Below the pieces are notes generated by a model. That model saw nothing but the letters and a program-made list of their open reading frames with translations. It was not told the origin of the DNA and did not search any database. Positions 1 to 8,380 of a stretch of DNA of 20,932 nt are shown one piece after another. How positions within the stretch are numbered: position 1 is the stretch's first letter; the number at the start of each line of letters is the position of its first letter. Location: positions 1 to 20,932 of the forward strand of contig JBBINX010000036.1 in assembly GCA_037443685.1 (NCBI GenBank), given 5' to 3'. This DNA comes from JAHJRJ01 sp037443685 (GTDB taxonomy: Bacteria; Bacteroidota; Ignavibacteria; UBA10030; BY39). A program made the position numbers and the translations under genes.

Positions 1-358
1 ATTTAAGCTGTTTCTAATATAAATATCATACTCAGGAAAATCAAATATTGAAATTCATATTAAATATTGGTATCAATTTAAAGAATGAAACCAATAACTT
101 ATCACCGTATTGCTCGATTTGTATCCTTTCACCTTTTTATTTAAATTTATATTGTTAATTGCTTGATTGAATTTTAAGAATTTGAAAATCGATTAACAGG
201 TTGACTAAAAACTAAGGAATGGAGCAATTTCATCCCGACTTTTATCGGGATCGGAATTTTAATCCTGCAAATCTTTTACTTTCGATACATGGTGAAAGAA
301 ATTCAGCATGACCCTTTGTTTTTTGGTCAGCCACTTAGCACAAACAATTTTCAGAATT
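1..358. other. Non-coding left edge
   Basis: No reading frame of useful length crosses this stretch on either strand: stops occur in all three plus frames within the first 25 bases, and the minus frames are also closed. The only structure seen is the perfect hairpin at 232-251. The stretch presumably holds the promoter of nadE, but no convincing -35/-10 pair was found. Confidence 0.6.
232..251. repeat. Perfect short inverted repeat
   Basis: The arms ATCCCGA (232-238) and TCGGGAT (245-251) pair perfectly around a 6-base loop. Only a four-base T run follows a little later, so it is a poor intrinsic terminator. It may be a small dispersed palindrome or a leader hairpin upstream of nadE; the window holds no second copy. 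Confidence 0.6.
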
Positions 359-1156
359 ATGATGGGTTCAGATATTAGAATAATTAAAAATTATCTAAAA
401 AACTTTCTAAAAGAGGAAGTTCACAAAGCCGGTTTTGAAAAAGCTGTAATCGGTTTATCGGGTGGAGTTGACTCGGTTGTCTCGACTTTCCTCGCCGTCG
501 AGGCGCTTGGCAAGAAAAATGTACTTGCCATCGTTATGCCATACAAAACCAGTTCACCGCAAAGTTTAGTAGATGCTGAACAAATTCTCGATATGACGGG
601 GATACCAAATTTATTAATCGATATTTCTTTAATAGTCGATGATTTTCGGAATGTCGATCCACAAATGGGTACACTTAGATTAGGTAATGTAATGGCTCGC
701 GTGCGTATGATAATTCTATACAATTTTTCAGCGAAAGAAAAAGCACTTGTGATAGGTACAAGCAATAAGACCGAGATACTGCTCGGCTACAGCACAATCT
801 ATGGTGATACTGCTTGCGCTATTAATCCTCTCGGCGATCTTTATAAAACTCAAGTTTGGGAGCTTGCCAAAGAACTTGGTGTACCTGAATATATCATCAG
901 TAAAAAACCGACCGCTGACTTGTGGGAAGGTCAAACAGATGAGGGCGAACTTGGTTTTTTGTACAAGGACGTTGATAAATTGTTCCTCGAGATGATAGAT
1001 AATGGGCGAAGTGATAACGAACTTTTTGATATGGGTTTCAATAAAGATTTTGTTACGAGGGTGAGAGCTAGAATAAAGAACAATGAATTTAAACGTCAGC
1101 TTCCCCTAATAGCTATGATACCAAGTGAACTAAAAGCCCCACATGCGGCAAGATAA
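359..1156 (+). CDS. nadE: NH3-dependent NAD+ synthetase
   Basis: NadE performs the last step of NAD biosynthesis, using ATP and ammonia to amidate deamido-NAD in the cytoplasm. The protein carries the PP-loop SGGVDS at about residues 34-39 (counted from 359), the GTSNKTEILLGY segment, a YGD loop, and the hallmark KPTADLWEGQTDEGELG stretch. Without a glutaminase domain, the 265-residue length fits the short ammonia-dependent form. The frame is open back to an ATG at 308, but the extra 17 residues are hydrophobic and unlike the family, so the ATG at 359 (or the adjacent one at 362) is the more likely start; no Shine-Dalgarno sequence helps the choice. It lies 142 bases before rsmI on the same strand, so co-transcription is possible but not shown. 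Family assignment is very secure. Confidence 0.95.
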   Translation: MMGSDIRIIKNYLKNFLKEEVHKAGFEKAVIGLSGGVDSVVSTFLAVEALGKKNVLAIVMPYKTSSPQSLVDAEQILDMTGIPNLLIDISLIVDDFRNVDPQMGTLRLGNVMARVRMIILYNFSAKEKALVIGTSNKTEILLGYSTIYGDTACAINPLGDLYKTQVWELAKELGVPEYIISKKPTADLWEGQTDEGELGFLYKDVDKLFLEMIDNGRSDNELFDMGFNKDFVTRVRARIKNNEFKRQLPLIAMIPSELKAPHAAR

Positions 1157-1161
1157 ACTTC

Positions 1162-1189
1162 GAGTTATGAGCAACGAGCAAAGAGCAAT
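1162..1189. repeat. Tandem GA-heptamer tract
   Basis: Four consecutive 7-base units follow the nadE stop: GAGTTAT, GAGCAAC, GAGCAAA, GAGCAAT. The last three differ only at the seventh base. The tract is non-coding and lies in the nadE-rsmI gap. Units of the same pattern recur in alaS and downstream of it. Confidence 0.7.
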
Positions 1190-1298
1190 AAATGGACATT
1201 ACATTCTTTGCACCGGTCCGTTAGATATACTAGAGTTTAGTTTTTCATCTTATAATTTTTAACATTTTTTAATTGTCTAATTATAAAATTTTTAAATA

Positions 1299-2003
1299 AT
1301 GTCAGAAACTGTACAACCCAGAACACTTTATCTCGTCGCCACTCCTATTGGTAACTTAGAAGATATTACTTACAGAGCAATTAAAATATTAAAAGGTGTT
1401 GACCTCATCGCCGCTGAAGATACACGTAAAACTAAAATACTATTAGACCATTATGATATTCAAAAAGAGATGGTTAGCTACTTTGCATTCAACGAAGCCA
1501 AACGCACTTCGGAACTTATCAAAAAGTTAAAATTAGGGCTTTCAATCGCTATCGTCTCCGATGCAGGCACACCCGGTATCTCCGACCCGGCACACAGATT
1601 AGTACGCGCTGCAATTGATGAAGATATCAACATAATTCCGATTCCCGGTGCATCGGCATTTATTTCTGCGCTAATAGTCAGCGGACTCTCAACGGATAGT
1701 TTTATTTTCGAAGGATTTCTTCCGCACAAGAAAGGAAGAAAAACAAGACTAGAACAACTTGCAAAAGAGACACGAACTATAATTCTTTACGAATCACCTC
1801 ACCGTCTACTACGTACGTTATCTGAGTTATCGATTTTTATGGGTGATCGTAGGATTGTCGTTGCGCGCGAGATTACAAAAAAGTTTGAAGAAATATATAG
1901 AGGTAATATTTCGCAAGCGCTAATTCATTTTTCTCAAAAATCGATAAAGGGGGAATTTGTTTTAATTATCGGGGTACCGTATAAAAATATTAATAATATT
2001 TAA
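1299..2003 (+). CDS. rsmI: 16S rRNA 2'-O-methyltransferase RsmI
   Basis: RsmI uses S-adenosylmethionine to 2'-O-methylate C1402 of 16S rRNA in the decoding centre of the 30S subunit. The sequence shows the tetrapyrrole-methylase (SPOUT-unrelated, class III) fold signatures in order: TPIGNLEDIT (residues 15-24), AAEDTR (38-43), SDAGTPGISDPA (87-98), PGASA (116-120), FLPHKK (140-145), and the closing KGEFVLIIG strand. At 234 residues it is shorter than E. coli RsmI and lacks most of the C-terminal tail, but the methylase domain is complete. The start at 1299 is preceded by an A/T-rich leader without a Shine-Dalgarno sequence. The gene stands alone between gaps of 142 and 212 bases. Confidence 0.94.
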   Translation: MSETVQPRTLYLVATPIGNLEDITYRAIKILKGVDLIAAEDTRKTKILLDHYDIQKEMVSYFAFNEAKRTSELIKKLKLGLSIAIVSDAGTPGISDPAHRLVRAAIDEDINIIPIPGASAFISALIVSGLSTDSFIFEGFLPHKKGRKTRLEQLAKETRTIILYESPHRLLRTLSELSIFMGDRRIVVAREITKKFEEIYRGNISQALIHFSQKSIKGEFVLIIGVPYKNINNI

Positions 2004-2215
2004 AGGATAAATTGAGAATTCCGAAAATTTCTACAGTTTATCAATACTGAAAAACTATAAAAATCTTTTTTTATTATTAGGAAGTTAAATACTCTGTTTA
2101 CTATAAATTTCGATAAAACTGCATTTAAAGATAAATTCTTTAATTTTTAAATAGTGGCATATTAGTTGAAAAATCTATTATCAATAATAAGCTAAATCAG
2201 CATTCGAGGTAATTT

Positions 2216-3331
2216 ATGAATATCGGGATACTAAAAGAAGACCCTAAACGTGAACGAAGGATTGCATTAACCCCTGCTGCCGTACAATCGTTAATATCCG
2301 AAGGAGCAACGATATATATTGAAAAAGATGCCGGTGAAGCGGCTCACTTTTCAAATTCAAAATATGAAGAAGTCGGTGCAAAAATCGTTTATACAAGCGA
2401 TGAAGTTTACGGCAGGTCAGACATACTGCTAAAAATTGCAACACCTACAGAGACAGAAATTGAACGGTTGGTTGACTCACAAGTATTATTTTCAGCCCTT
2501 CATCTTGCTGTAGCCAAACCCAAAATTCTTGAAGAGTATTTGAAAAAAAATATTTGTGCTATCGCAATCGAGCTCCTCGAAGATGAAAAAGGGGGTATGC
2601 CCATTCTTCAAGCAATGAGTGAAATTGCTGGACAAATGAGCATTCAGGTTGCAAGCCGATACTTAGAAAGCTTTAACAACGGAAGAGGAATTTTGTTAGG
2701 CGGTGTTACAGGCGTTCCGCCTGCGTCAATTGTGATTCTCGGTGCCGGAACTGTCGGATTTTCGGCAGCGCGTATGGCTTTAGGATGCGGTGCGCAGGTA
2801 ATAGTTCTTGACCGTAGTTTGGATAGATTACGCGTATTGGAACATCGTCTCAATTACAATGTGGTCACCGGTTTAGTAAATGAATACAACATCAAAAAAG
2901 CTTTAAAGTTCGCCGATGTGTTGATAGGAGCAGTTCTGATTAAAGGAGAAAAAGCCCCTCACCTTGTTACCGAAGAGATGGTAAAAACTATGAAACCCGG
3001 TTCAGTTATTCTCGATGTATCGATAGATCAGGGAGGTTGTATAGAAACAAGCAGGCCTACGACGTTAGAAAATCCTGTTTATGTTGCTCATAATGTAATT
3101 CATTATTGTGTTCCTAATATGTCTGCAAATGTTGCTCGTACGGCAACTTACGCTTTGACAAATAGTTTATTACCCTACGTGCAAGAAATCGTAGAAAACG
3201 GATTTGAAAACACTATAAAAAATAATGCTGGAATAAGAAAGGGATTCTGTACCTATAAAGGTCATTGCACTCACGATTCAATCGCTAAACGTTTCGGAGT
3301 GAAGTATTTGGAAATAAATTCTTTAATATAA
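2216..3331 (+). CDS. ald: Alanine dehydrogenase
   Basis: This NAD-dependent enzyme reversibly converts L-alanine to pyruvate and ammonia. Substrate and catalytic residues of the family are present: R15 in ERRIALTP, K73 in LLKIATP, H96 in ALHLA, and the aspartate of LDVSIDQGG (D271). The Rossmann glycine loop GAGTVG is at 176-181 with the ribose-binding aspartate D199. The length of 371 matches typical Ald, and the absence of transmembrane or PntB-like parts argues against a transhydrogenase alpha subunit. The start is well supported by GAGGT at 2206-2210, five bases before the ATG. It opens an operon: the next start lies 10 bases after its stop. Its presence suggests use of alanine as carbon, nitrogen or electron source, or ammonia assimilation in reverse. 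Confidence 0.95.
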   Translation: MNIGILKEDPKRERRIALTPAAVQSLISEGATIYIEKDAGEAAHFSNSKYEEVGAKIVYTSDEVYGRSDILLKIATPTETEIERLVDSQVLFSALHLAVAKPKILEEYLKKNICAIAIELLEDEKGGMPILQAMSEIAGQMSIQVASRYLESFNNGRGILLGGVTGVPPASIVILGAGTVGFSAARMALGCGAQVIVLDRSLDRLRVLEHRLNYNVVTGLVNEYNIKKALKFADVLIGAVLIKGEKAPHLVTEEMVKTMKPGSVILDVSIDQGGCIETSRPTTLENPVYVAHNVIHYCVPNMSANVARTATYALTNSLLPYVQEIVENGFENTIKNNAGIRKGFCTYKGHCTHDSIAKRFGVKYLEINSLI

Positions 3332-3341
3332 CAGGAAGTGT

Positions 3342-4667
3342 ATGCGTTGGTTAGAAAAATACAAATCAAAAATCAGAACAGCAGAAGAAGCGGTTCGTTT
3401 AATAAAATCGGGACAGCGGGTTTACGTGCATCCCGGTTGCGCAATGCCCGAAATATTAGTAGATAAAATGTGCGAACGGTACACGGAATTAGAAAATGTT
3501 GAAGTAGTGCATATATTAACAGTAGGAAGTTCTAGATATGTCGAACCAGAGTATGAAGGACATTTCAGACACAACGCACTGTTCATCGGTAAAAATGTGC
3601 GTCAAGCTGTTCAGGAAGGGCGCGCGGATTTCACCCCAATTTTTTTATCCGAAATTCCCAGGTTATTTTACAGAGGAAAATTACCATTAGATGTAGCTTT
3701 AATACATGTTTCTCCACCCGACGAGCACGGGTTTTGCAGTTTCGGTGTCGGTGTAGAATGTACAAAACCCGCTACAGAAGTAGCTAAAACAATAATTGCT
3801 CAGGTTAATCCGAATATGCCGCGAACCTTAGGCGATTGTTTTATTCACGTGGACAAATTCACCGCTTGTATTGAAGCAGACACCCCTATAAAAGAATTAC
3901 CTCAAGTGGAACTCGATATTTCACTTCAAGAAGCTAATGTGTTTAAAAAAATTGGCGAGTATATCGCCAACCTAATAGAAGACGAATCAACGCTTCAACT
4001 TGGAATCGGAGCCATCCCGGATGCAGTCTTATCATTTTTACACGGAAAGAAAAATTTAGGTTTACATACCGAAATGTTTTCAGACGGAGTCGTCCAACTC
4101 GTAGAAGAGGGAGTAATTACAAACGAGAAGAAAACACTCCATCCCGGGAAAATCATATCCTCGTTCGTGTTAGGAACTAAAACACTATTCAATTTTCTTG
4201 ACGACAACCCCCGAATTGAATTCCATCCCTCGCATTACGTCAACGATCCTTTTATGATTGCCAAAAACAACAAAATGATTGCAATTAATTCGGCACTGCA
4301 AGTGGACCTTACTGGTCAAGTGTGCGCCGATTCGATCGGTACAAAATTTTTTAGTGGATACGGCGGGCAACTTGATTTTATTCGAGGTGCATCTCGCAGC
4401 GAGGGTGGAAAACCAATAATAGCTCTTCCTTCAACTGCTAAAAACGATACTATATCGCGTATAGCAACACAACTGGCTAACGGTGCGGGTGTTACAACAT
4501 CACGCGGTGATATCCACTACGTAGTAACCGAATATGGTGTCGCCGATTTATACGGTAGATGCGTGCGTGAAAGAGTAAAAGCCCTTATCGGAATAGCACA
4601 TCCTAATTTTAGGGAAGAACTTGAAGAATACGCTATGAAACAAAAATTTTTACCAGTAAGAGTATAG
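3342..4667 (+). CDS. Acetyl-CoA hydrolase/transferase family CoA-transferase
   Basis: This is a class I CoA-transferase-fold protein of the acetyl-CoA hydrolase/4-hydroxybutyrate CoA-transferase family, which moves CoA between acyl-CoA and a free acid through a glutamyl-CoA intermediate. Two halves are visible: an N-terminal domain (about 1-190) and a C-terminal domain with the oxyanion glycine loop GIGAIPDAV (221-229), the catalytic glutamate E244 in LHTEMFSDG, and the conserved GYGGQLDFIRGA and TEYGVADLYGR segments. The 441-residue length is normal. AGGAAG at 3333-3338 supports the start. Position between alanine dehydrogenase and a methionine gamma-lyase-like enzyme suggests it handles acetate, propionate or butyrate-type acids from amino-acid fermentation, but the exact substrate pair cannot be read from sequence; 4-hydroxybutyrate, butyrate and succinate variants are all possible. 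Confidence 0.9.
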   Translation: MRWLEKYKSKIRTAEEAVRLIKSGQRVYVHPGCAMPEILVDKMCERYTELENVEVVHILTVGSSRYVEPEYEGHFRHNALFIGKNVRQAVQEGRADFTPIFLSEIPRLFYRGKLPLDVALIHVSPPDEHGFCSFGVGVECTKPATEVAKTIIAQVNPNMPRTLGDCFIHVDKFTACIEADTPIKELPQVELDISLQEANVFKKIGEYIANLIEDESTLQLGIGAIPDAVLSFLHGKKNLGLHTEMFSDGVVQLVEEGVITNEKKTLHPGKIISSFVLGTKTLFNFLDDNPRIEFHPSHYVNDPFMIAKNNKMIAINSALQVDLTGQVCADSIGTKFFSGYGGQLDFIRGASRSEGGKPIIALPSTAKNDTISRIATQLANGAGVTTSRGDIHYVVTEYGVADLYGRCVRERVKALIGIAHPNFREELEEYAMKQKFLPVRV

Positions 4668-4674
4668 GTAAATT

Positions 4675-5718
4675 ATGTCATCTCGTTATAACGACACATT
4701 GAACAACATTCCACTCGATTATCGACCACGTTTGATCATTTGGGAAATAACAAATTCCAAACAAAATAACCATCTTAAAACTCTTACAACACATGAGTGT
4801 TTTCAGGTTATGGATAGCATCGCTGAGCTTAGTAGGCCGATCATTGTTCTATCAGCAAACCATTACGAATCATCGGGCAGCGACCCACTCGATAGACCCG
4901 ACATCATTGACATAATTTTATACGGAAATTCTATCGGCTTAAAAATGATTGTCGAAACTAAAGGCGACAAATTAAGTAAAGATATGAGAAATATTTTACG
5001 AACTATAGGAACAAAGAGCATACGCATTTTAATTAACGACAGAGTAAAAGAAAGTATCGAAGACGGTTTTTTACAGAGTCCTGAATTTATTGAACTTGAC
5101 GAAAGATTAAATGACCTTAAGAACGACGGGTTTGAAATACAGTTAGGGATAGCTTTACAAAGTTTTAATGAACGTGAAGTTTCATTCGCTATTGACTATT
5201 CGATTAACAAGTATGCCAAAGGAATATACTTGCATTTACTACCATCTTCGAAAAATGTTAGAGCGGAACAAAACAAATTCAAAAACGATATCGAGAACGA
5301 AGAAATAATAGCTTGGATCGCCAAACAGAAAAAATTACTTCCGAATGAAATGTACTTTTCGCCACAATGTATAAGATATGGAATTAAGCATCGTGAAGAT
5401 GAGGGACATCATAACAACTATTCGGAAAGTTGCAGTAAAAGTCAGATTACACACTGGTGTTTAGGTGGAAAAACATTTGCTTTTATCAGCGCATTTGGTA
5501 AAGTTCGAATTTGCAATATGCTCGGAACAGAGTGCGGAGACCTGTTCGAAGCAAATTTTAATTTTTCTGAAATTTGGAATCAATCGGCATTATTCAATCA
5601 GCTTCGGAATCGCAATTTCTCATGCTCACAAGCACAAGATTTCGTGCGGCAAAATATTACATCTTTTAGAGCAACAAAAGTTTCCGAGGGTGTTAAGGAG
5701 TTATTAGAACAAAATTAA
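4675..5718 (+). CDS. Degenerate radical SAM/SPASM-like protein lacking the FeS cysteines
   Basis: The 347-residue protein follows the outline of NirJ/AhbC/AhbD-type radical SAM enzymes. The first strand reads RLIIWEIT (19-26), where the CxxxCxxC loop should follow; instead residues 27-36 are NSKQNNHLKT, with no cysteine and a shortened loop. Next come an LTTHE helix, a strand ending in a GGEP-like region now reading GSDPLDRPDI (68-77), a GLKMIVETKGDKLS segment like the usual TNG stretch, and a SIRILIND strand. The C-terminal third (230-320) resembles a SPASM domain: C232, C253, C262 with CLGG, FGKVRIC (274-280), C287, SEIW (298-301), and C317, but the terminal Cys pairs are absent. No frameshift explains the loss, since the frame is continuous and the only N-terminal cysteine is C42. 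It starts 7 bases after the CoA-transferase stop. I infer a non-enzymatic or altered relative of radical SAM proteins, with unknown role. Confidence 0.65.
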   Translation: MSSRYNDTLNNIPLDYRPRLIIWEITNSKQNNHLKTLTTHECFQVMDSIAELSRPIIVLSANHYESSGSDPLDRPDIIDIILYGNSIGLKMIVETKGDKLSKDMRNILRTIGTKSIRILINDRVKESIEDGFLQSPEFIELDERLNDLKNDGFEIQLGIALQSFNEREVSFAIDYSINKYAKGIYLHLLPSSKNVRAEQNKFKNDIENEEIIAWIAKQKKLLPNEMYFSPQCIRYGIKHREDEGHHNNYSESCSKSQITHWCLGGKTFAFISAFGKVRICNMLGTECGDLFEANFNFSEIWNQSALFNQLRNRNFSCSQAQDFVRQNITSFRATKVSEGVKELLEQN

Positions 5719-5729
5719 TAAGATAATTC

Positions 5730-5734
5730 AGGAG
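5730..5734 (+). promoter_or_regulatory. Shine-Dalgarno that decides the next start
   Basis: AGGAG abuts the ATG at 5735 directly but lies six bases before the in-frame ATG at 5741, so 5741 is the likelier initiation codon. Confidence 0.6.
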
Positions 5735-5740
5735 ATGAAT

Positions 5741-7054
5741 ATGAAGAAGAAAAAGGGAAAAAGTCGTAATAAATATTTAATGCAGACCCGTTTGATTTAT
5801 GGGAAATCAATCAGTAAAAAGTGGGACTATAATCATCACGTCGTCCCACCCATTTCGTCTTCTGCAACGTTTCGGTTAGATACCACAAAACGCGGCGCTC
5901 AGGGATTCATGGAATTCGCGCATCACAACGGTGAAAAAACTGTAGAATTACGTTCACCAATTTACATCTACGACCGTTTGGGCGAACCTAATAAAGAACT
6001 ACTCGAAGAAAATTTAGCAGCAGCCGAAACAGGTGAAGTTGCCGTTACATTCAGTACGGGAATGGCTGCTATATCTGCAATATTCGGTGCATTAACAGGA
6101 AGCGACGATGAAATTATCGCCCATTCGGTTCTTTACGGTTGCACGTATTCTCTTCTTACAAACTGGTATCCACGATATAGGATCAATACAAAATTTATTG
6201 ATCTAATCAACCCAAATATACTTAAAAAAGAAATTTCATCAAAAACCCGAGTTATTTATTTCGAAACTCCGGTTAATCCGACTCTAGATTTAATAGACAT
6301 CAGTGCTATTTCTAAAATAGTCAAAAATGCAAACAAGAACCGTCCGAAAGGACGAGAGATATACATCGTTATTGACAACACTTTCGCCACTCCTTTTTGT
6401 CAAAGACCTATTGAATTAGGTGCTGACTTTACAGTTGAATCGCTTACTAAAGGAATAACCGGATTCGGAACAGATATGGGTGGAGTGGTAGTGGGACCCA
6501 AATGGAGTTATGATTTATTATTGATGTACCGGAAAGATTTTGGCGGAGCGCTTGCCGCAAAAAGCGCCTGGCCTATTATGGTTTACGGCCTTCCGAGTTT
6601 ACCGATTAGATTCAAACAAGCGATGGAATCTGCTCACGAAGTTGCAAAATTTTTAGAAAGTGATCCAAGAGTTGACTATGTGCGCTACCCAGGTTTAAAG
6701 TCATACCCTCAAATTGAACTCGCTCACCGTCAGATGATAGATTACGACGGCAATTTCGCACCTGGTGTACTTCTCTATTTTGCATTTAAAGGTAAAACTC
6801 CGAGGAAAAGAAAAGAAAACGGCGAAAAATTCATCAACTACTTAGCAAAAAATGCCTACACAATAACATTAGCAGTAAGCTTAGGTATGATTAGAACTTT
6901 AATAGAACATCCCACTTCTATGACACATGCCGCAATCCCACCCGAAGAACAACTGTTAAAAGGAATCGACCCGGGTGGTATTCGTCTTTCTATCGGAATC
7001 GAAAAAGTTGAAGATATAATTAACGACTTAAAAAAAGCTTTATCTAAAATCTAA
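5741..7054 (+). CDS. Methionine gamma-lyase-like PLP enzyme
   Basis: This is a fold-type I PLP enzyme of the Cys/Met metabolism (trans-sulfuration) family. Numbering from the alternative ATG at 5735: Y79 and R81 contact the cofactor phosphate, Y134 lies in SVLYGCTY, D214 in IDNTFATP, the Schiff-base lysine is K239 in SLTKG, and the carboxylate-binding arginine is R417 in GGIRLSIG. C136, directly after YG, matches the active-site cysteine typical of methionine gamma-lyase, where cystathionine gamma-synthase and gamma-lyase usually have glycine. This favours cleavage of methionine to 2-oxobutyrate, methanethiol and ammonia, though cystathionine or homocysteine lyase or O-acetylhomoserine sulfhydrylase activity is not excluded. 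The N-terminus is very lysine-rich. The length of about 437 exceeds the usual near 400 because of insertions around 50-72 and 202-207. It ends the operon, with only 11 bases before the converging stop of the peptidase gene. Confidence 0.88.
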   Translation: MKKKKGKSRNKYLMQTRLIYGKSISKKWDYNHHVVPPISSSATFRLDTTKRGAQGFMEFAHHNGEKTVELRSPIYIYDRLGEPNKELLEENLAAAETGEVAVTFSTGMAAISAIFGALTGSDDEIIAHSVLYGCTYSLLTNWYPRYRINTKFIDLINPNILKKEISSKTRVIYFETPVNPTLDLIDISAISKIVKNANKNRPKGREIYIVIDNTFATPFCQRPIELGADFTVESLTKGITGFGTDMGGVVVGPKWSYDLLLMYRKDFGGALAAKSAWPIMVYGLPSLPIRFKQAMESAHEVAKFLESDPRVDYVRYPGLKSYPQIELAHRQMIDYDGNFAPGVLLYFAFKGKTPRKRKENGEKFINYLAKNAYTITLAVSLGMIRTLIEHPTSMTHAAIPPEEQLLKGIDPGGIRLSIGIEKVEDIINDLKKALSKI

Positions 7055-7065
7055 CAAATATACTT

Positions 7066-8367
7066 TTACTTGTTCTTCCTCATCATCTCTTCTATCTCTA
7101 TAACCTCTTTGGGGATGTTTCTCGATAAAATTTCATAACCGCCAGATGTTACTAAAACATCATCTTCAATTCTAATTCCCCAACCACGATATTCAGTAGA
7201 AATACTGTCATCATTTTCTGGAATATAAATTCCCGGCTCAACTGTTATAACCATCCCTGCTTTTAAAGTATCGCTCGACCAAATATCGTGGACGTCAATT
7301 CCGAGGTGATGCGAAACTGAATGTTTAAAATATTTTCCGTAACCGGCTTCTGCAATTAATTCTTTTGCCTTATTATCTAAATCCCGAAGTCTAATACCTG
7401 GTCTGATAATTTTTATAACTTCCTTTTGAGCTTGGAGAACAATATTGTAGACTTCCGATTGTTGTTTTGTAAATTTTCCAGAAACCGGAATAGTCCTCGT
7501 TATATCCGCCGCGTACCCGTTATATTCAGCGCCGACATCTACAACTACTAAATCACCCGCTTTTGTTTTGCGTCTATTTTTATCATAATGATATTCCAAA
7601 GTGTTTTTCCCCGAGCCGATTATTGATGGAAATGCCGTATAACTTGCACCCTGACGTATCATCTCGTATTCGATTGTTGCTTGAAGTTCATATTCAGCTA
7701 CGCCGGGTTTACAAACTTCCAATGCCCGGCGAATTCCATCTCTGGTTATTTCGATACTTCTTTTAATTTGCTCAATTTCATATTCGGATTTTAACTCACG
7801 TAGTTTTGCTACCAAACTACCTATCTTCATTACTTTTAGTCCGGGATACTTACTCTCCAATTCTTTTTTAGAATCTTTATCAAGGTAATAGCGCCTATTA
7901 TTCAGCCAATCGTTAACGAAACCAATATCAGGAGCTGAAACGTAAAGAGTATTAAGTGCAGGTAAGATGGAGTTGAAGATTTCTTGAAAACGGTTTGTAT
8001 TCAGAATTAATTCGTGTTCGGTAGCTCTTATCGAATCTTTCAAATTTTCGGAAGCAAAGAAAATAATGTTTAAACAGCTACCGTCAATCTCGATACCCTT
8101 TGGAATTATAAGCAGAAAATTTCCCGGCTCATTAATTCCTGTGAGATATAATATATTGCTCTCTTGTCTATAGCGGTAATTAACATCATTTGATCTCGTC
8201 CGACCATCTGCTGCTTTGAAGATAGCAGCAGAATTCGAATCTAATAGTGAAATTAGTTTAGCCCGCCTCTCGTGGAATTCAGATGCGGGTTGAGAAAAGC
8301 TCTCACTCGTTATCGAAAGCGAGAGAAGAACTAATAATATTATTCTAAAATATTTACCCATTGTCAT
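7066..8367 (-). CDS. Exported Xaa-Pro aminopeptidase, M24B family
   Basis: Aminopeptidase P removes an N-terminal residue preceding proline. An N-terminal AMP_N domain containing YRYRQESNILYLTG is followed by the creatinase-fold catalytic domain. The five metal ligands are present, numbered from 8367: D277 (VVDVGAE), D288 (AADITRT), H353 in SHHLGIDVHD, E377 (TVEPGIY) and E401 (RIEDD). The frame is open to an ATG at 8403, but the start at 8367 is preferred: it has AAGGTGG six bases upstream and gives a clean signal peptide with core YFRIILLVLLSLSI and a likely cut after SFSQ, so the enzyme should act in the periplasm or outside. It would complement the amino-acid degrading operon that it converges with by releasing amino acids from proline-rich peptides. 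Length 433 is normal. Confidence 0.92.
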   Translation of the reverse strand: MTMGKYFRIILLVLLSLSITSESFSQPASEFHERRAKLISLLDSNSAAIFKAADGRTRSNDVNYRYRQESNILYLTGINEPGNFLLIIPKGIEIDGSCLNIIFFASENLKDSIRATEHELILNTNRFQEIFNSILPALNTLYVSAPDIGFVNDWLNNRRYYLDKDSKKELESKYPGLKVMKIGSLVAKLRELKSEYEIEQIKRSIEITRDGIRRALEVCKPGVAEYELQATIEYEMIRQGASYTAFPSIIGSGKNTLEYHYDKNRRKTKAGDLVVVDVGAEYNGYAADITRTIPVSGKFTKQQSEVYNIVLQAQKEVIKIIRPGIRLRDLDNKAKELIAEAGYGKYFKHSVSHHLGIDVHDIWSSDTLKAGMVITVEPGIYIPENDDSISTEYRGWGIRIEDDVLVTSGGYEILSRNIPKEVIEIEEMMRKNK

Positions 8368-8373
8368 GTTAAG

Positions 8374-8380
8374 CCACCTT
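8374..8380 (-). promoter_or_regulatory. Shine-Dalgarno of the M24 peptidase
   Basis: On the minus strand AAGGTGG ends six bases before the ATG at 8367. It fixes that start over the upstream in-frame ATG at 8403, which would bury the signal peptide. Confidence 0.7.

Noticed and set aside
201..230. TTGACT followed by CAATTT as nadE promoter
   Set aside because: The spacer is 18 bases and the -10 match is poor; too weak to call.
232..251. Hairpin as intrinsic terminator
   Set aside because: No T run directly follows the stem, unlike the clear terminator at 16891-16920.
308..358. Longer nadE start at 308
   Set aside because: It adds 17 hydrophobic residues not seen in NadE and has no supporting ribosome binding site.
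1162..1189. Heptamer tract as a CRISPR-like array
   Set aside because: The units are only 7 bases long with no spacers, and no cas gene is present.
5465..5707. 80-codon frame inside the radical SAM-like gene, considered as a frameshifted C-terminus
   Set aside because: The main frame keeps SPASM-like features (SEIW, spaced cysteines) through this stretch, so no frameshift is needed.
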